A DNA stretch of 10,029 nt from Tetmemena sp. SeJ-2015 (taxonomy: Eukaryota; Ciliophora; Spirotrichea; Sporadotrichida; Oxytrichidae): assembly GCA_027382625.1 (NCBI GenBank), contig JAJKFJ010025178.1, positions 1 to 10,029 on the forward strand, given 5' to 3'. Below the pieces are notes generated by a model, which was not told the origin of the DNA, ran no database searches, and saw only the letters and a program-made list of their open reading frames with translations. Positions 1 to 9,200 of the stretch are shown here, one piece after another. Position 1 is the stretch's first letter; each line of letters begins with the position of its first letter. The translations under genes and the position numbers were made by a program.

Positions 1-912
1 GAGTTATCTGCCAAATCACTATGATTCAGGTATGAATTCACCTACTGAATTGAATCTATTGCAGTAGTTTAGTTTGATCTTTAAATTTATAAGTAACATT
101 AAGTGATAATCTAAAATGCTAGGTCTCTGAGGCATCAACTTCCTCATCTTAAAGGTCTAAATTCATTAGCAGCTTCTGCTTTCTTTGGAGAACAAGTTTC
201 TCCCTTTCTAACTGATCTACAAATGAGTGCTTGAATATAGTCTCATTCTAAACCTATAGTTGCTTTTGATAAGGTACTAGTCCTCATTAATTTAAAAAGT
301 CATAGGTAAATATAATAGTCCTCCCTGAATTCCTTGTGCTCCAAATTTTACTATTTGAGGTTTTCCATTAGAACCTACCCCATCTGAGATTGCAGCCTCT
401 CTAGGTACAGATCTGCTAAGTGCGGCTGGTTAAATAATCTTAGGGACAATGAAATCTCTTTCCTTGATCTTACTCTTGATAATTTACTGTATTCTCGGAT
501 TAAAGCTGCTCTTTTTAATGTCTACAAACGGTTATTCAATTTGATGCTCTCTTGAGTCCAGAGGATTCAATGCGTTTGAGATTTTATAGCTCCTAGTCAT
601 AGGTGACATTACAGCAGCCACATTAGAATTTTTTACCTTCTTAATGCTAGTTTCCTCAAGCAAAATGCCTGATTTTACAAAATTTATTAAGATAATGAGA
701 AATAAATATTATGGACTTTATTTTTGAGGTGAACCTTAAAACTTAGGCCCTTTGATGGGAGTCTCATTGGAAAAGAGAGTGGTCATATCTGAAATCATCC
801 TCCTAGTAGGTCTTTTATAAGGCTTATTGAAATTAACAACCTTTCTTAGTTGGTTTTAAGCTGTTTCACTTAATACTGGATTTTAAATAGGAATCATAGC
901 ATTAGATTGCAT
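1..912 (-). CDS. Unrecognised Lys/Ser/Pro-rich protein, frame-shifted, C-terminus beyond window
   Basis: I do not recognise this protein. With TAA/TAG read as Gln, one minus frame is free of TGA from 1038 down to 163. It holds an ATG at 912 (M-Q-S-N-A-M-I-P-I-Q), but coding-like sequence continues upstream to about 960, so the true start is uncertain. The product is basic and rich in Ser, Pro, Lys and Asn (for example K-P-Y-K-R-P-T-R-R-M near 790-815), with Gly-rich G-A-Q-G-I-Q-G-G near 320-345. From about 285 the coding character moves to the next frame, an acidic Q-D-E-E-V-D-A-S-E-T tract at about 121-150. That frame meets TGA at 38-40, and a third frame remains coding-like to the edge. Both changes equal one missing base. 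Hydrophobic codons at 669-716 may be a short in-frame intron. The gene lies in the same orientation as its upstream neighbour, from which it may not be separate. Confidence 0.5.
669..716 (-). other. Candidate 48-nt in-frame intron
   Basis: On the minus strand this stretch starts with GT and ends in TCAG. It is AT-rich and a multiple of three long. Translated through, it gives a hydrophobic run (Y-L-F-L-I-I-L-I-N-F-V) that is out of character with the hydrophilic protein on both sides; removal restores a uniform Ser/Lys/Gln-rich sequence. No splice consensus for this organism is known to me, so this is an inference. Confidence 0.3.
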
Positions 913-1017
913 GTCCCAAATTGGCCCTTGCGGAGAAAAGCTATTTAACTTATTTATAAAATGTAAGAATAATTTAAAAGCTGCCGATAATTCCGCCAGA
1001 TAATTTCGACAGTCGTT

Positions 1018-1054
1018 TAAAATTATAATTTTATATCATAAATAAATAAAGTTT
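1018..1054. other. AT-rich junction, possible boundary between two minus-strand genes
   Basis: This is the most AT-rich short stretch within 1-3372, with runs such as ATAATTTTATATCATAAATA. It contains a minus-strand TGA (1036-1038) in the frame that is open on both sides of it. It resembles the spacer at 6244-6292. It could be the 3' end of the gene at 1036-3372, or AT-rich coding sequence inside one longer gene, because a neighbouring frame stays open across it. Confidence 0.3.
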
Positions 1055-3372
1055 ACGTGAGTTTAGTTATTAATTTAGAATTTCTGTCTAGTACTAATCT
1101 AAATTGCCCAAGCTGCTGAGTCTATTAGGATTGAATATAAGCAATTGACTTTAATGTGAGCAATTTAATTTAATGAAAATATTCCGAAACTGTAGAGTTT
1201 AAGATTCTCCAAATTTTTCTTAGTCATTTAATTCTTGCTTGCTCCACTAATTTCTCTTTAATCATCTAGCTTGAACTCAAATGGGTTCGATATTGTTTGC
1301 TTTAATCTCTTCGGACTTTCAGTATTCTTCCTTTATTGATGATATTCATTATAAATTGCTTTAATAAGAATTGAGGAGGAGGGGCCACCACAGCTTTATT
1401 GGTGATAATGTTTGTTGGCGATTTAGTAATCTTGACTTATATGTAGTTACTGTAACTGCTCTCTTGACTCTTTCTGGCCTCCTTAATCTAAGTCTAAGAG
1501 TTATTATTTTGGCCTTAAAGCTACTAATGTTGTATCTTGGCGAGCATCTCCTTATTCTACTCATCAATTTTAGACTAAATCTGTTTCTTATAGAGCTCGA
1601 AATTATAGTAGAACTAATAATTATAGATACTTTAAATGCTACTACTATGAAAGAGAAAGCTAGGAAGCTTCAAGAATTGGAGGCTAGATCAGAGCAAATT
1701 GCTTTGAAGTTTTAGGCGAGTTAGCTCCTGCTCTTTCAGGGTTGTTGAATTTAGAGCTAGGACTCACTCTACTGCTTACACTAACTGGTAACCCTTTATT
1801 CTTCTATTGCATAAATTCTTATTCAAGAACAGAATCAATCTCAAAAACTTTCACTTTCTGAACGACTCTATCCTAACTTTCAAAACTAATAATTTAAGTT
1901 TAAATATTTCTTGAAAGGATTTATTATTGTGCTAAAAAGACCTATTCTATGTTGATGGACTTTATCTAAACCTTGCAGACTAAGGAGTCTCCGCAGCTTA
2001 CACAGAAGGGGCCAGAATCTATTTTAGTGGTTGAATTTTTTTAATATTATGGGGCAACACTGCCTCATTCTTCTCGTGCTGAATAATCCCACTATCACTT
2101 CTGCCGTTATGAGACTGAAACTTTCTTACCATGTTTTACTTGTTCTTATTCAGATTAACTATCATTCCACTTATCCCTGGTATGCCTCTTAGTTTTTTAA
2201 CCATCAAAAGGCTTTGCGAGCTGTTATTGTTCAAGTTAGAAGGTCTCTTATAGGAACTAAATACAGTCTTCCTGTGACAATGCAATAATCACATGTAGCA
2301 AATTAAATTTTGATGACTTGTAGAGTCGGGACTTACACTTCTAGTTACATTCAAGCTCAATACCGGTACTCTACTAAAACCTGCAGCTCTCATCTGCTCA
2401 TCCATGATAACCTTATTACTTTAGTAGTGATTAAGTTAGTTCCTTACCCCTTTTGTTTTGAACTTACTTCCAACAATTTAGCTATCCTTGGTGAACTTAA
2501 TTTGGAATTGTGAGTGTGAGTTAGAGTCGGAGAGTAACTTCACTTGCTTGTGATCTTCTAAATTGTGAGAACTCTCGAGCTTATACTTCTGATTGTAAGC
2601 CTGGAAATCGCTTTCTCTCTTGAAAAGAATTTGCTAAGTGTACTGCTTGTGATGATTAGTTGCTTTAATAGCCAACTATCTTAAATATTGATCTAAACGA
2701 AATAGATAAAGTAAATCTTTCTCTGTCACTCTAAGTTGGAATGTAGTATTACTAGTCTTGGTTATTTAGAAAAATATTACAATTACTTGTATGAAAACTA
2801 AAACATAAATGGATTATGATCAGCTGGTTGCCACTATTCTTCCATCTATGAATAATTGACCTCATCAAGGGGGTTTCCATCCTCATCTCTTCCCTCAGGC
2901 TCTTCATAATTCTCCGAGGCTTCATTCAAGTCATCTACTCCTTCTATATATATAGCATCTCCATCTAGATTCTCTTCAACTATTCTCTCGAATTTCTAAT
3001 CGAAGGTTCTTTCTACTTGCTCATATTCGCAATCCATCTTAAAATTTTGCAATGGACTTTCCTCTAATAATAAATGTCCCTCATCCAGTTGCAGTTAATC
3101 ATCCAGATTAAGTAAAATAATTACACCTTTCTTTTATTTAGATAGGGGTTATACTCTTGAAGCTCTGTTTAACTTATTTCCTTTTCCGTTTTTTACAAAT
3201 CACTTTCTTGTTTAACTACCTCTGTGTGGTTTGATTGTTAACTGTGTCTCATTAGATTTGAATTGTGTTAGATTTAAGTTTAGTTCTTGACTTTATTTGT
3301 CTTATTTTTGGTTTTAGAGTCTTAACTCCTGTTTAAGTGGGCCTTCTTGATTTTAGATGATTGTTGTTCCAT
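1036..3372 (-). CDS. Unrecognised low-complexity protein with acidic tract, frame-shifted
   Basis: I do not recognise this protein. The ATG at 3372 opens a hydrophilic Lys/Gln/Asn/Ser-rich N-terminus (M-E-Q-Q-S-S-K-I-K-K-A-H-L) in a minus frame open from 3498 to 2926. Near 3125 coding quality passes to the next frame, which encodes a strongly acidic region (about 2830-3060; E-E-P-E-G-R-D-E-D-G at about 2872-2901). Near 2770 it passes again to a frame used to about 1880 (S-R-V-P-V-L-S-L-N-V-T near 2341-2373; K-Q-I-L-A-P-S-V-Q-A-A-E near 1985-2020). Then come Ser/Pro/Lys-rich (V-S-V-S-S-R-V-S-P-S-S near 1750-1785), Gln-rich and Lys/Asn-rich segments. The well-placed switches each equal one missing base; between 1440 and 1660 all three minus frames look usable and the path is unresolved. 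TGA codons lie in frame at 2289-2291 and in tandem at 1561-1566, so more than one gene is possible. The stop chosen at 1036-1038 is tentative. Divergent from the gene at 3518. Confidence 0.5.
2272..2292 (-). other. Candidate 21-nt in-frame intron spanning a TGA
   Basis: On the minus strand the stretch reads GTGATTATTGCATTGTCACAG, one base over the quoting limit if counted strictly, so note only its GT start, ACAG end and length of 21. It contains the TGA at 2289-2291. Coding character is the same in one frame before and after it, and removing it joins C-Y-M to K-T-V-F-S-S without a stop. Introns of 20-30 nt are known in Paramecium. A base-call error or a sense UGA would explain the TGA equally well. 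Confidence 0.3.
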
Positions 3373-3517
3373 AGAATAATTGCTCACTTAATTAAATATT
3401 ACAATTGGACTAATTGAGTGACTTTTTTCAACAGTTGCATATTTTCTTAATCTTTTAAAGCTAATTTGCAATTTTATTTCATTATCTTTTTTCATTCATT
3501 TACTTTCTCTCTTTAAA
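3373..3517. promoter_or_regulatory. Divergent intergenic spacer, likely holding both 5' flanks
   Basis: This 145-bp AT-rich spacer separates the ATG of the minus gene (3372) from the ATG of the plus gene (3518). It has T-rich runs on the plus side just before 3518 (about 3478-3513) and ATTAAATATTACAATTGG near 3390-3408. I see no defined TATA box or conserved motif. The role as a shared promoter is inferred only from the head-to-head arrangement. Confidence 0.4.
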
Positions 3518-4593
3518 ATGAACAAAGGAGATGATTGAGTGGAAAATTAGACTTTAATGCAAGCTTAAACTTGGATTTGAAATATAAAGTTAGATAATTA
3601 ATAGCTAAATGACGACGGTTTAACAGAACTTTTTCTGACTAGGAGAAAAACGAACTATGCATATGTTTCTAATAGACTGTTATCTATTTTCAAAACATAA
3701 GGATGGTTTCACTTTGCTCCTTCTAATTATATTAGAAAATAATTTTCACTTTAATACCATATTCATTATAAAGGAGAAAGCATATTAAATAATTTATCAG
3801 CAAAATAATAATAAAAAAGCTTATTAAGTTATTTGTTTTCCATTACTTCATAATTTCTTGTAAAAATAGAAAATATTTGCAATAAACTACCTTATTTTCT
3901 TATGAAATAAATAAGTATTTTTTAGAAGAATAAAATGGCATTGATCAATAAACTTAAAATTTTATTTATTTACTTTCAAATAAAAAAATAACTCTTGAGA
4001 GTGATAAATTCTCATTAGAAATAAATTGCCTAATTTATAGGGAAATTGTTTTTTTGCATAAAATATTTAATTTTCCTTTTCAGGAAGAATCCTCTTTGCA
4101 CTATAGCTTTAAGTAGCAAGAGTTGAGCTTTGTCAATTCAAATTCGCTTTCGAGAGTGAGTGTTAAGGATTTCATTGGCTTTCTCCGAACCAGTAGTCTA
4201 ATGAGTATTGGTTGAGTAATCCGTTTTCAATTTAATCTCTATCTCCATTATTTGAAGAAGAGATTAAAGCGTTTGGAATGATTTCACTGTTGAAAGTGTT
4301 GTCTCTATTTCTCTCTTCAAAGAATGTAGTTTCCTCCATTTATTGATCGAACTAATCTAGCACCAAAGTATTGGTGCTTTGGATATTCTAGTTGTAGACT
4401 AGAGTACTATGGAAGCTAAAGTCATTTTGGTGGTAGTAGTAGGAGTTGGAGTTTTATAAGAGAGAAGCAGAATTTTCATTTTGCTAAAGTGCTTAGTTTT
4501 AGCAAGAGTATAGTATTCTTCAATAAAAGATAATACCAAAAATAATATCTTTTTGAATGGCACGAAATATTTAAAGAGAAGAATAAAGCTTGA
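3518..4593 (+). CDS. Unrecognised protein, only plus-strand gene, frame-shifted
   Basis: I do not recognise this protein. ATG at 3518 gives M-N-K-G-D-D and then an in-frame TGA; a -1 shift there leads into S-G-K-L-D-F-N-A-S-L-N-L-D-L. Two further same-direction shifts near 3595-3637 reach a long segment with strong coding character (T-R-R-K-T-N-Y-A-Y-V-S-N-R-L-L at 3643-3687), open to 4124. Coding passes near 3990 to the frame with I-T-L-E-S-D-K-F-S-L-E, near 4213 to S-N-P-F-S-I-Q-S-L-S-P-L-F-E-E-E, near 4282 to N-D-F-T-V-E-S-V-V-S-I-S-L-F-K, and near 4322 to the last segment. That segment is aromatic and Cys-containing (P-P-F-I-D-R-T-N-L-A-P-K-Y-W-C-F-G-Y-S-S at 4333-4392) and ends in tandem TGATGA at 4591-4596. 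All seven shifts equal one missing base. Expected length is about 355 residues. It is convergent with the gene ending at 4520. Confidence 0.55.
4048..4083 (+). other. Candidate 36-nt in-frame intron
   Basis: The stretch begins GTTTTTTTG and ends in a pyrimidine run and CAG (TTTTCCTTTTCAG at 4071-4083). It is 36 nt, about one fifth G+C, phase 0 and a multiple of three. Read through, it gives V-F-L-H-K-I-F-N-F-P-F-Q. Removing it joins C-L-I-Y-R-E-I to E-E-S-S-L-H-Y-S. It has the clearest intron-like 3' end in the window. Confidence 0.4.
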
Positions 4594-5130
4594 TGAAAAT
4601 TTTAAGAAATTCCACTACTTTTGAACTAGGTTTTTTAAGAATATCAAATTTTATCTATTATTTTTCTTAATTTAAAAGATTGGCTTAAACCTTTAATTCT
4701 GATAGCTTGAATTAGTCATATTTTAGTTAATTTTTAATGTAAAAATGAAAATAATAAATTCCTAAATTATTTAGCTTATCCTACTTTTATGATAATTGCA
4801 TATGATCCCAGCTTAATTGGTCAGCTTCCTCTTCTTCCTATCGTGAGATATTTTCAACAGGCAAGTTGGCGATCGTTAAATCTTAGAAGAAAGGATTAGA
4901 ATTATCCGCTAGCACACTAGAGCGCATTTAATAATCAGATTCATCGATATTAGATGAGCTCCTAGTGTCTGAGTTCTTTCTCTTCTTGTAAGGACCTCTT
5001 TTTGAGGGGCCTTGCCTTTTAAGTGGGTAGTTGTTCTTACGGGTTTTCTTAATCTAATTGCTGGCTCCTTTTCTTCTTCCTTTGATCATACTTGTTCGGT
5101 TTTAATCCTCTCCTTCTTCTTAAAGGCCAT
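4520..5130 (-). CDS. Small protein with highly basic N-terminal half, possibly nuclear
   Basis: ATG at 5130 gives M-A-F-K-K-K-E-R-I-K-T-E-Q-V and meets TGA at 5086-5088. A -1 shift at or before that point enters a frame open to 4520. The next 60 residues are very rich in Lys and Arg (G-R-R-K-G-A-S; K-R-Q-G-P-S-K-R-G-P-Y-K-K-R-K near 4980-5030), followed by a Ser/Asp segment (S-S-S-N-I-D-E-S-D) and an acidic patch (Q-E-E-E-E-A-D-Q near 4815-4840). The Lys/Arg clusters resemble nuclear localisation or nucleic-acid-binding tails; that is inference, no fold is recognised. Below about 4790 the frame becomes AT-rich and may be untranslated, so the true stop could lie upstream of the TGA at 4520-4522. 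An alternative ATG at 5142 is in frame. Only seven bases separate it from the TGA of the upstream gene. Convergent with, and overlapping by about 70 bp, the plus-strand gene. Confidence 0.5.
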
Positions 5131-5137
5131 AGATTAT

Positions 5138-6243
5138 CTCATATAATAATAAAAACAGAAGGGAAAAAAAATAAGCCAATTTAATTTTCATCCACCAGTG
5201 AGTTAAGATCTCGTGATTTAATTTCCTTCATTAATTCAGCTATATAATTAATTAATAAAGATTCCCCCTTCTTGTTGTTAATTGATATAGGAATAATATT
5301 TGAATCTGTAATAATTAATCTATTGGATCCACATGATCATTCTTACTTATTAGCTCCGAGTGAAAGATAAATAAAAATGAAGGCAGTTTCTTCCATCGTC
5401 ATTGACATCCTCAGTCCTTCTGTCTGGCATACTTGGAGATTGATTACCATGATTGTAGATTTGGGAAGCATTAGTTTCCTGTTTAAAACTATTTTAAAAC
5501 ACTTTCAAGACTCTTACCTCGTTTTCATAAAGTAAAATTAATTAAAAAATTTTCCTGTTAAGTTCTCCTTTGTTTTTAAGCATTCGAACAGCTCTATAAA
5601 TAAATATATTCTCTTCTGACTTCTGACCATTTATAATATCTCTTTCTTTCAATATAAAATTATAAGAAGTAATCTGTTCAAACATGCTTAGAGCAATTTA
5701 GACCAATAAGATTAATGATTTTGTTTTTAATCCCCACTCACTCTCTTAAAAAGTTGTAGAATTTTTAAATACCAAATTATTCAATTCCAAATAGCAAATG
5801 GTAAAAGGATTCAGAAAAGTCTTTTCGCCAGGAATTAAACATTATAAAAATAAGAATCTTATTATATAGTATTTACAATTCAGTTTACTCAAACATTTAC
5901 TTTAGTTCGTGCTATTAAACTCTGTCCGGCTATAGCCCCTATCTTCGGCGTCCTAGCTATCCTTATTCTTTTGATTTCCTTCCAGTTTTGCCTTCTACAC
6001 ACTACGGTTGTTTTTAATTAGTGGTTGCATTTTCATTACCGTTGCTTCTCGCCCTAATCAGATGCTTCTTGCTAATTTAAACTGCTGCAGTAGTCTGAGG
6101 AACTTTGAATTGCTGCAAATTGTGCTTCTTAAATATTTTTTAAGCTTCCACAGATTCCTACCCTAGTTGCTCATATAGCTATTGCCTTTGAAGTTGTTTT
6201 TGCTGCTCAAAGTAAAGGTAATGCTAAGCTATCGAGTTTTCAT
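5138..6243 (-). CDS. Unrecognised Gln-rich protein with helical C-terminal half, frame-shifted
   Basis: ATG at 6243 is followed by an AAAA run; adding one A puts translation into the frame with clear coding character (N-S-I-A-Q-H-Y-L-Y-F-E-Q-Q-K-Q-L-Q-R-Q-Q), open to 5738. The N-terminal third is Gln/Lys-rich and suggests a coiled coil, followed by a basic stretch (G-K-T-G-R-K-S-K-E at about 5970-6000). Then come probable helices (F-Y-H-L-L-F-G-I-E-Q-F-G-I near 5770-5805), and after same-direction shifts near 5735 and 5690, S-M-F-E-Q-I-T-S-Y-N-F-I-L-K-E-R and R-A-V-R-M-L-K-N-K-G-E-L. Between 5320 and 5460 two frames compete. The last segment (R-L-I-I-T-D-S-N-I-I-P-I-S; A-E-L-M-K-E-I-K-S-R-D-L) follows an in-frame TGA at 5337-5339 and ends at TGA 5138-5140. 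Expected length is about 370 residues. It lies in tandem between the genes at 5130 and 6293. Confidence 0.5.
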
Positions 6244-6292
6244 TTTAGATATTTAAAGGGATATTATAGTAAAAATAGATTAAATAATTTAA
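6244..6292 (-). promoter_or_regulatory. Short AT-rich spacer between tandem minus-strand genes
   Basis: About 50 bp, very AT-rich, lies between TGA codons near the end of the upstream gene (6293-6295, or 6312-6314 in another frame) and the ATG at 6243. It presumably holds a 3' end and the 5' flank of the next gene. No defined motif is visible. Confidence 0.35.
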
Positions 6293-9200
6293 TCAAGCAA
6301 CAAAAGATAATTCAAATTAATGAATAAAAAGAGCAACCCTTTTTAGCAAATATTTTCTTGAATTTGATTCTGAGGGAGAAAACTTTACCTTTACTATGAT
6401 CTTTGAGGTTTATCGGGGGACTAAAATGGAGCTTTTTGATTTGGAATTATATTGATGTAGCTCGAAGTCAGATCTCTAAGTGGCTGCTTTTTAGCAACCT
6501 TCGGTTTTTAAAATTATTAGTACTTAGTGACTTGAGAATAAGGACTGGCCTTCAGGTCTTCATTAGGAGATACATAAGCTCTTGCTGCTGAACCCTAAGA
6601 GTTCAAATTATCAATTCCTGATATGCTATGAACTCCAGAGAGGGGATTTTTGTGGTCATCAAATAAAATAAGAGTCAGATTTACTGAGCAGATTTGAGGG
6701 AACCTGGGGACTAAACTTGTTTCCAATGCCGCAGTTCTGCATAGCACTGATATAATTTAATCTTATAACATTTATTTTGATAAGATTTAGTACATGCTTT
6801 TGCTTTTTGTTTTCCTGTCCTATCACACTCTTAGTAGGATTCTCCCCTCTAGTCATTCATGTTTGTTTAACTCTCTGTACTGTTTTATTTAGAGACTTAG
6901 AGACCACTTTACTTTTCTATCTTAGACCTTAGACATCAGTTCTATGAGTCAAGTCCTTTTCCTTTTGAAAGAATCTCGCCTGAATTTGTGGATGAAAATT
7001 CTCTTTGTTGTTTGAGAAATCTTGCAATTCTGGCTTTATCTAGCTGTAGCTTAGTCTCAGCTAAATGTCGTCGCAGTCTTCAATCATTTATTTAAAAGTG
7101 GGCACAGGAGAACCCTTCGAATTCGCAAAGTTCATTTGGTTTAAGTTTTCTTATCTCACTGGCCCTAAACTCTGGTTATCTCTATGTTCTGAAAATGGTT
7201 TATTCGTGGAAAATTTTCCATCAGCGAGGTTGCAATAAGGTCCGTGGCAAGCATCTTATTGGGCTTGGCATTTAAAAGCGGATCCTTAGAATCTGGACAA
7301 TTAAGCCAGCGTTTAGTTTAAAAGAGCTTTAGTGTCACTTAGTTCTTTCTTGATAAAATTCATCTCATTGAGGATACTCTGCTGCTAATCCTTGCTCTCA
7401 GTGTTAAATATAGGATGCTCAACCTTGCTTTGAACTTTTGCTTCATCTACTACTGGTCTCTGACGTCTCTTTCTAAATTTATCATCGATCTCTTTAAAAG
7501 ACCTTTGAGAAGAGTTTTAATTGAGGCCATACTCGTGCGAAGACTTGCTAAGATTTTCTTAAATTAACTATTTATTTTACTTCTCTGTCATTTTCTCTTC
7601 AAATGAGCGTTAATGCTTCCTCATGCTCTCATACATTTAGAAGCAATCATAAAAATCATTAAGTCATCGCTAGAGTCAAATTTATTTGTGAAGGAGGGGT
7701 CAGTATCGAGCATCTTGGCCAAAAAATCTGAAGGGGCTTTTACTTGCTCCTAAAAAGGACTTCTTAAGTCATTGCTCAAAAAGTTCTATTCTATTCTTAG
7801 AGGCTCCTCATCATCGAAAAATTCCACCTCTAGTCCCTTGGAATCATTTAGGGTGAAATCTTAGACCATTTTGCAAGGTCCTCCTGATCCATGCTTCTTT
7901 TTACTAGGAGCTTAATCTAGTGGCGAAGAGAAATCCCCCTTCTAGAAATAATTGTTCAATCTATTATTCTTTGAGAATCTAGGAGTGCTATTACTTATGT
8001 CTATTTTTTAAGGGATTATATTCCCCTCATCCTACACTTAGATTTCCTAAAGTGGCTGTCTCTTTTACTTCTTAATATATTTTTAAGGGCTTCTTTGATT
8101 TTCTAAGTTTATCTTTCTTGAGGTGCTGCTTTTTGACTCGTAATTAAATTTTTAATCAGTAGCTTTAGAAGAGTAAAAATAAAAATCGCAAGAGATTTGA
8201 ATGAAATTCTTAGGAGACTATCCTCTTGAACAACTTCTTAAAGGAAGTAATTTGAATAAACAAAACTATCAATATTAAGGTTTAATTAAGACTTGTTATT
8301 TGGCTTTAGGTTTTAATATGAGAGCTCCCTGCCACTTTTTTAAATTTCCTGGTTGGAAAGTTCTTACTTATTTCTACTATTCTTTCTCACTAAAGAGTTT
8401 GCAATCTTGTTATAGAGCCTCTCTTTATTTTTATTGTTAGTAGAGTCGGTTCCTTTTCTTTGCTGTTTCTATACAATACTTTTCCTCTCTTCTTTATCTA
8501 AGTTCATTTTATCGAACTTGAGATTAAGTTCCTTTGCTATGGCTCCTCGCCTCTGTGAAGGTTTTTTGTGAGTATCTATGTCCTCAACGAGATCATTTTT
8601 AAGTTTGCCTTAATTCAAATGTCTCTGAGAGAGTTTTGGTCCACTTATCCACTCAAACTCAAATTCAGAGGTGGTCTCTGCCCTTTCTAACTCAGATGAG
8701 GATTTTCTTCTGCTTGAGAAAGTATTGGTCTCCAAGTCCTCTAGCTGCAGATTTATCTTAAGTCTTTAGGCTAAATCAGCTCCCTTCCTTCTATCAGATA
8801 TGCGATTTGAATTCTTGATTGCCCCTCTTTTCGATTCCTGAAGGTCTTACAAAAATTTGTGGTGCTGTTCTCTGTTCAACTCATAGGAGACCTTTTTCTG
8901 ACAATACTCCAAATAAAAGCGCTTGAACACTCCCACCAAAGATTAGTGCTGATCCTTCTCAGGTGAGAAATAGGAATTTATGCAATTGTCTTCCTGGATA
9001 GGCTTCAAGGAAGACCTCAGATCAAATATCCCTAGCTTCGCTTTCAAATAAATCAGCCTTCCTACTGAAAATCTAAGCTATTGATGCAGCAAATGACCCA
9101 GAGTTTCAACAAATATCTTGAACTATAAATCATGAATGAGGTGAGCTCAAGATTCAAAACATACTTGATCAAAGTGAGAAGACACGAGTGAATAAATTTT

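Noticed and set aside
1361..1567. Minus-strand standard-code ORF, Arg-rich
   Set aside because: It lies in one of three minus frames that all look usable here; very high Arg and Leu content suggests a shadow, though I cannot exclude a short used segment.
1371..1715. Longest standard-code ORF, plus strand, Leu/Ile-rich
   Set aside because: Its hydrophobic composition is an antisense shadow; the minus strand in the same interval reads as hydrophilic Gln/Lys/Ser-rich protein with TAR as Gln.
1956..2513. Plus-strand frames through 1956-2513 that look membrane- or Cys-rich, including the standard-code ORF at 2310-2513
   Set aside because: The minus strand gives a more coherent hydrophilic protein continuous with its neighbours; the plus readings mirror it.
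1380..2790. All three stop codons read as sense throughout
   Set aside because: Then every frame is open and openness carries no information; long TGA-free stretches with TGG for Trp elsewhere in the window favour UGA as stop.
2926..3202. Idea that UGA itself triggers every -1 shift
   Set aside because: Several shifts can be drawn exactly at a TGA, but here the acidic, clearly better frame starts about 200 bases before the old frame reaches its TGA.
6403..6591. Plus-strand standard-code ORF of 62 codons
   Set aside because: Antisense to the Ser/Pro/Lys-rich tail of the large minus-strand gene.
6659..6856. Minus-strand standard-code ORF of 65 codons as a stand-alone gene
   Set aside because: It follows the preceding coding frame directly after a TGA and has the same composition, so it is more likely a continuation or alternative 3' end of the large gene; not listed separately.
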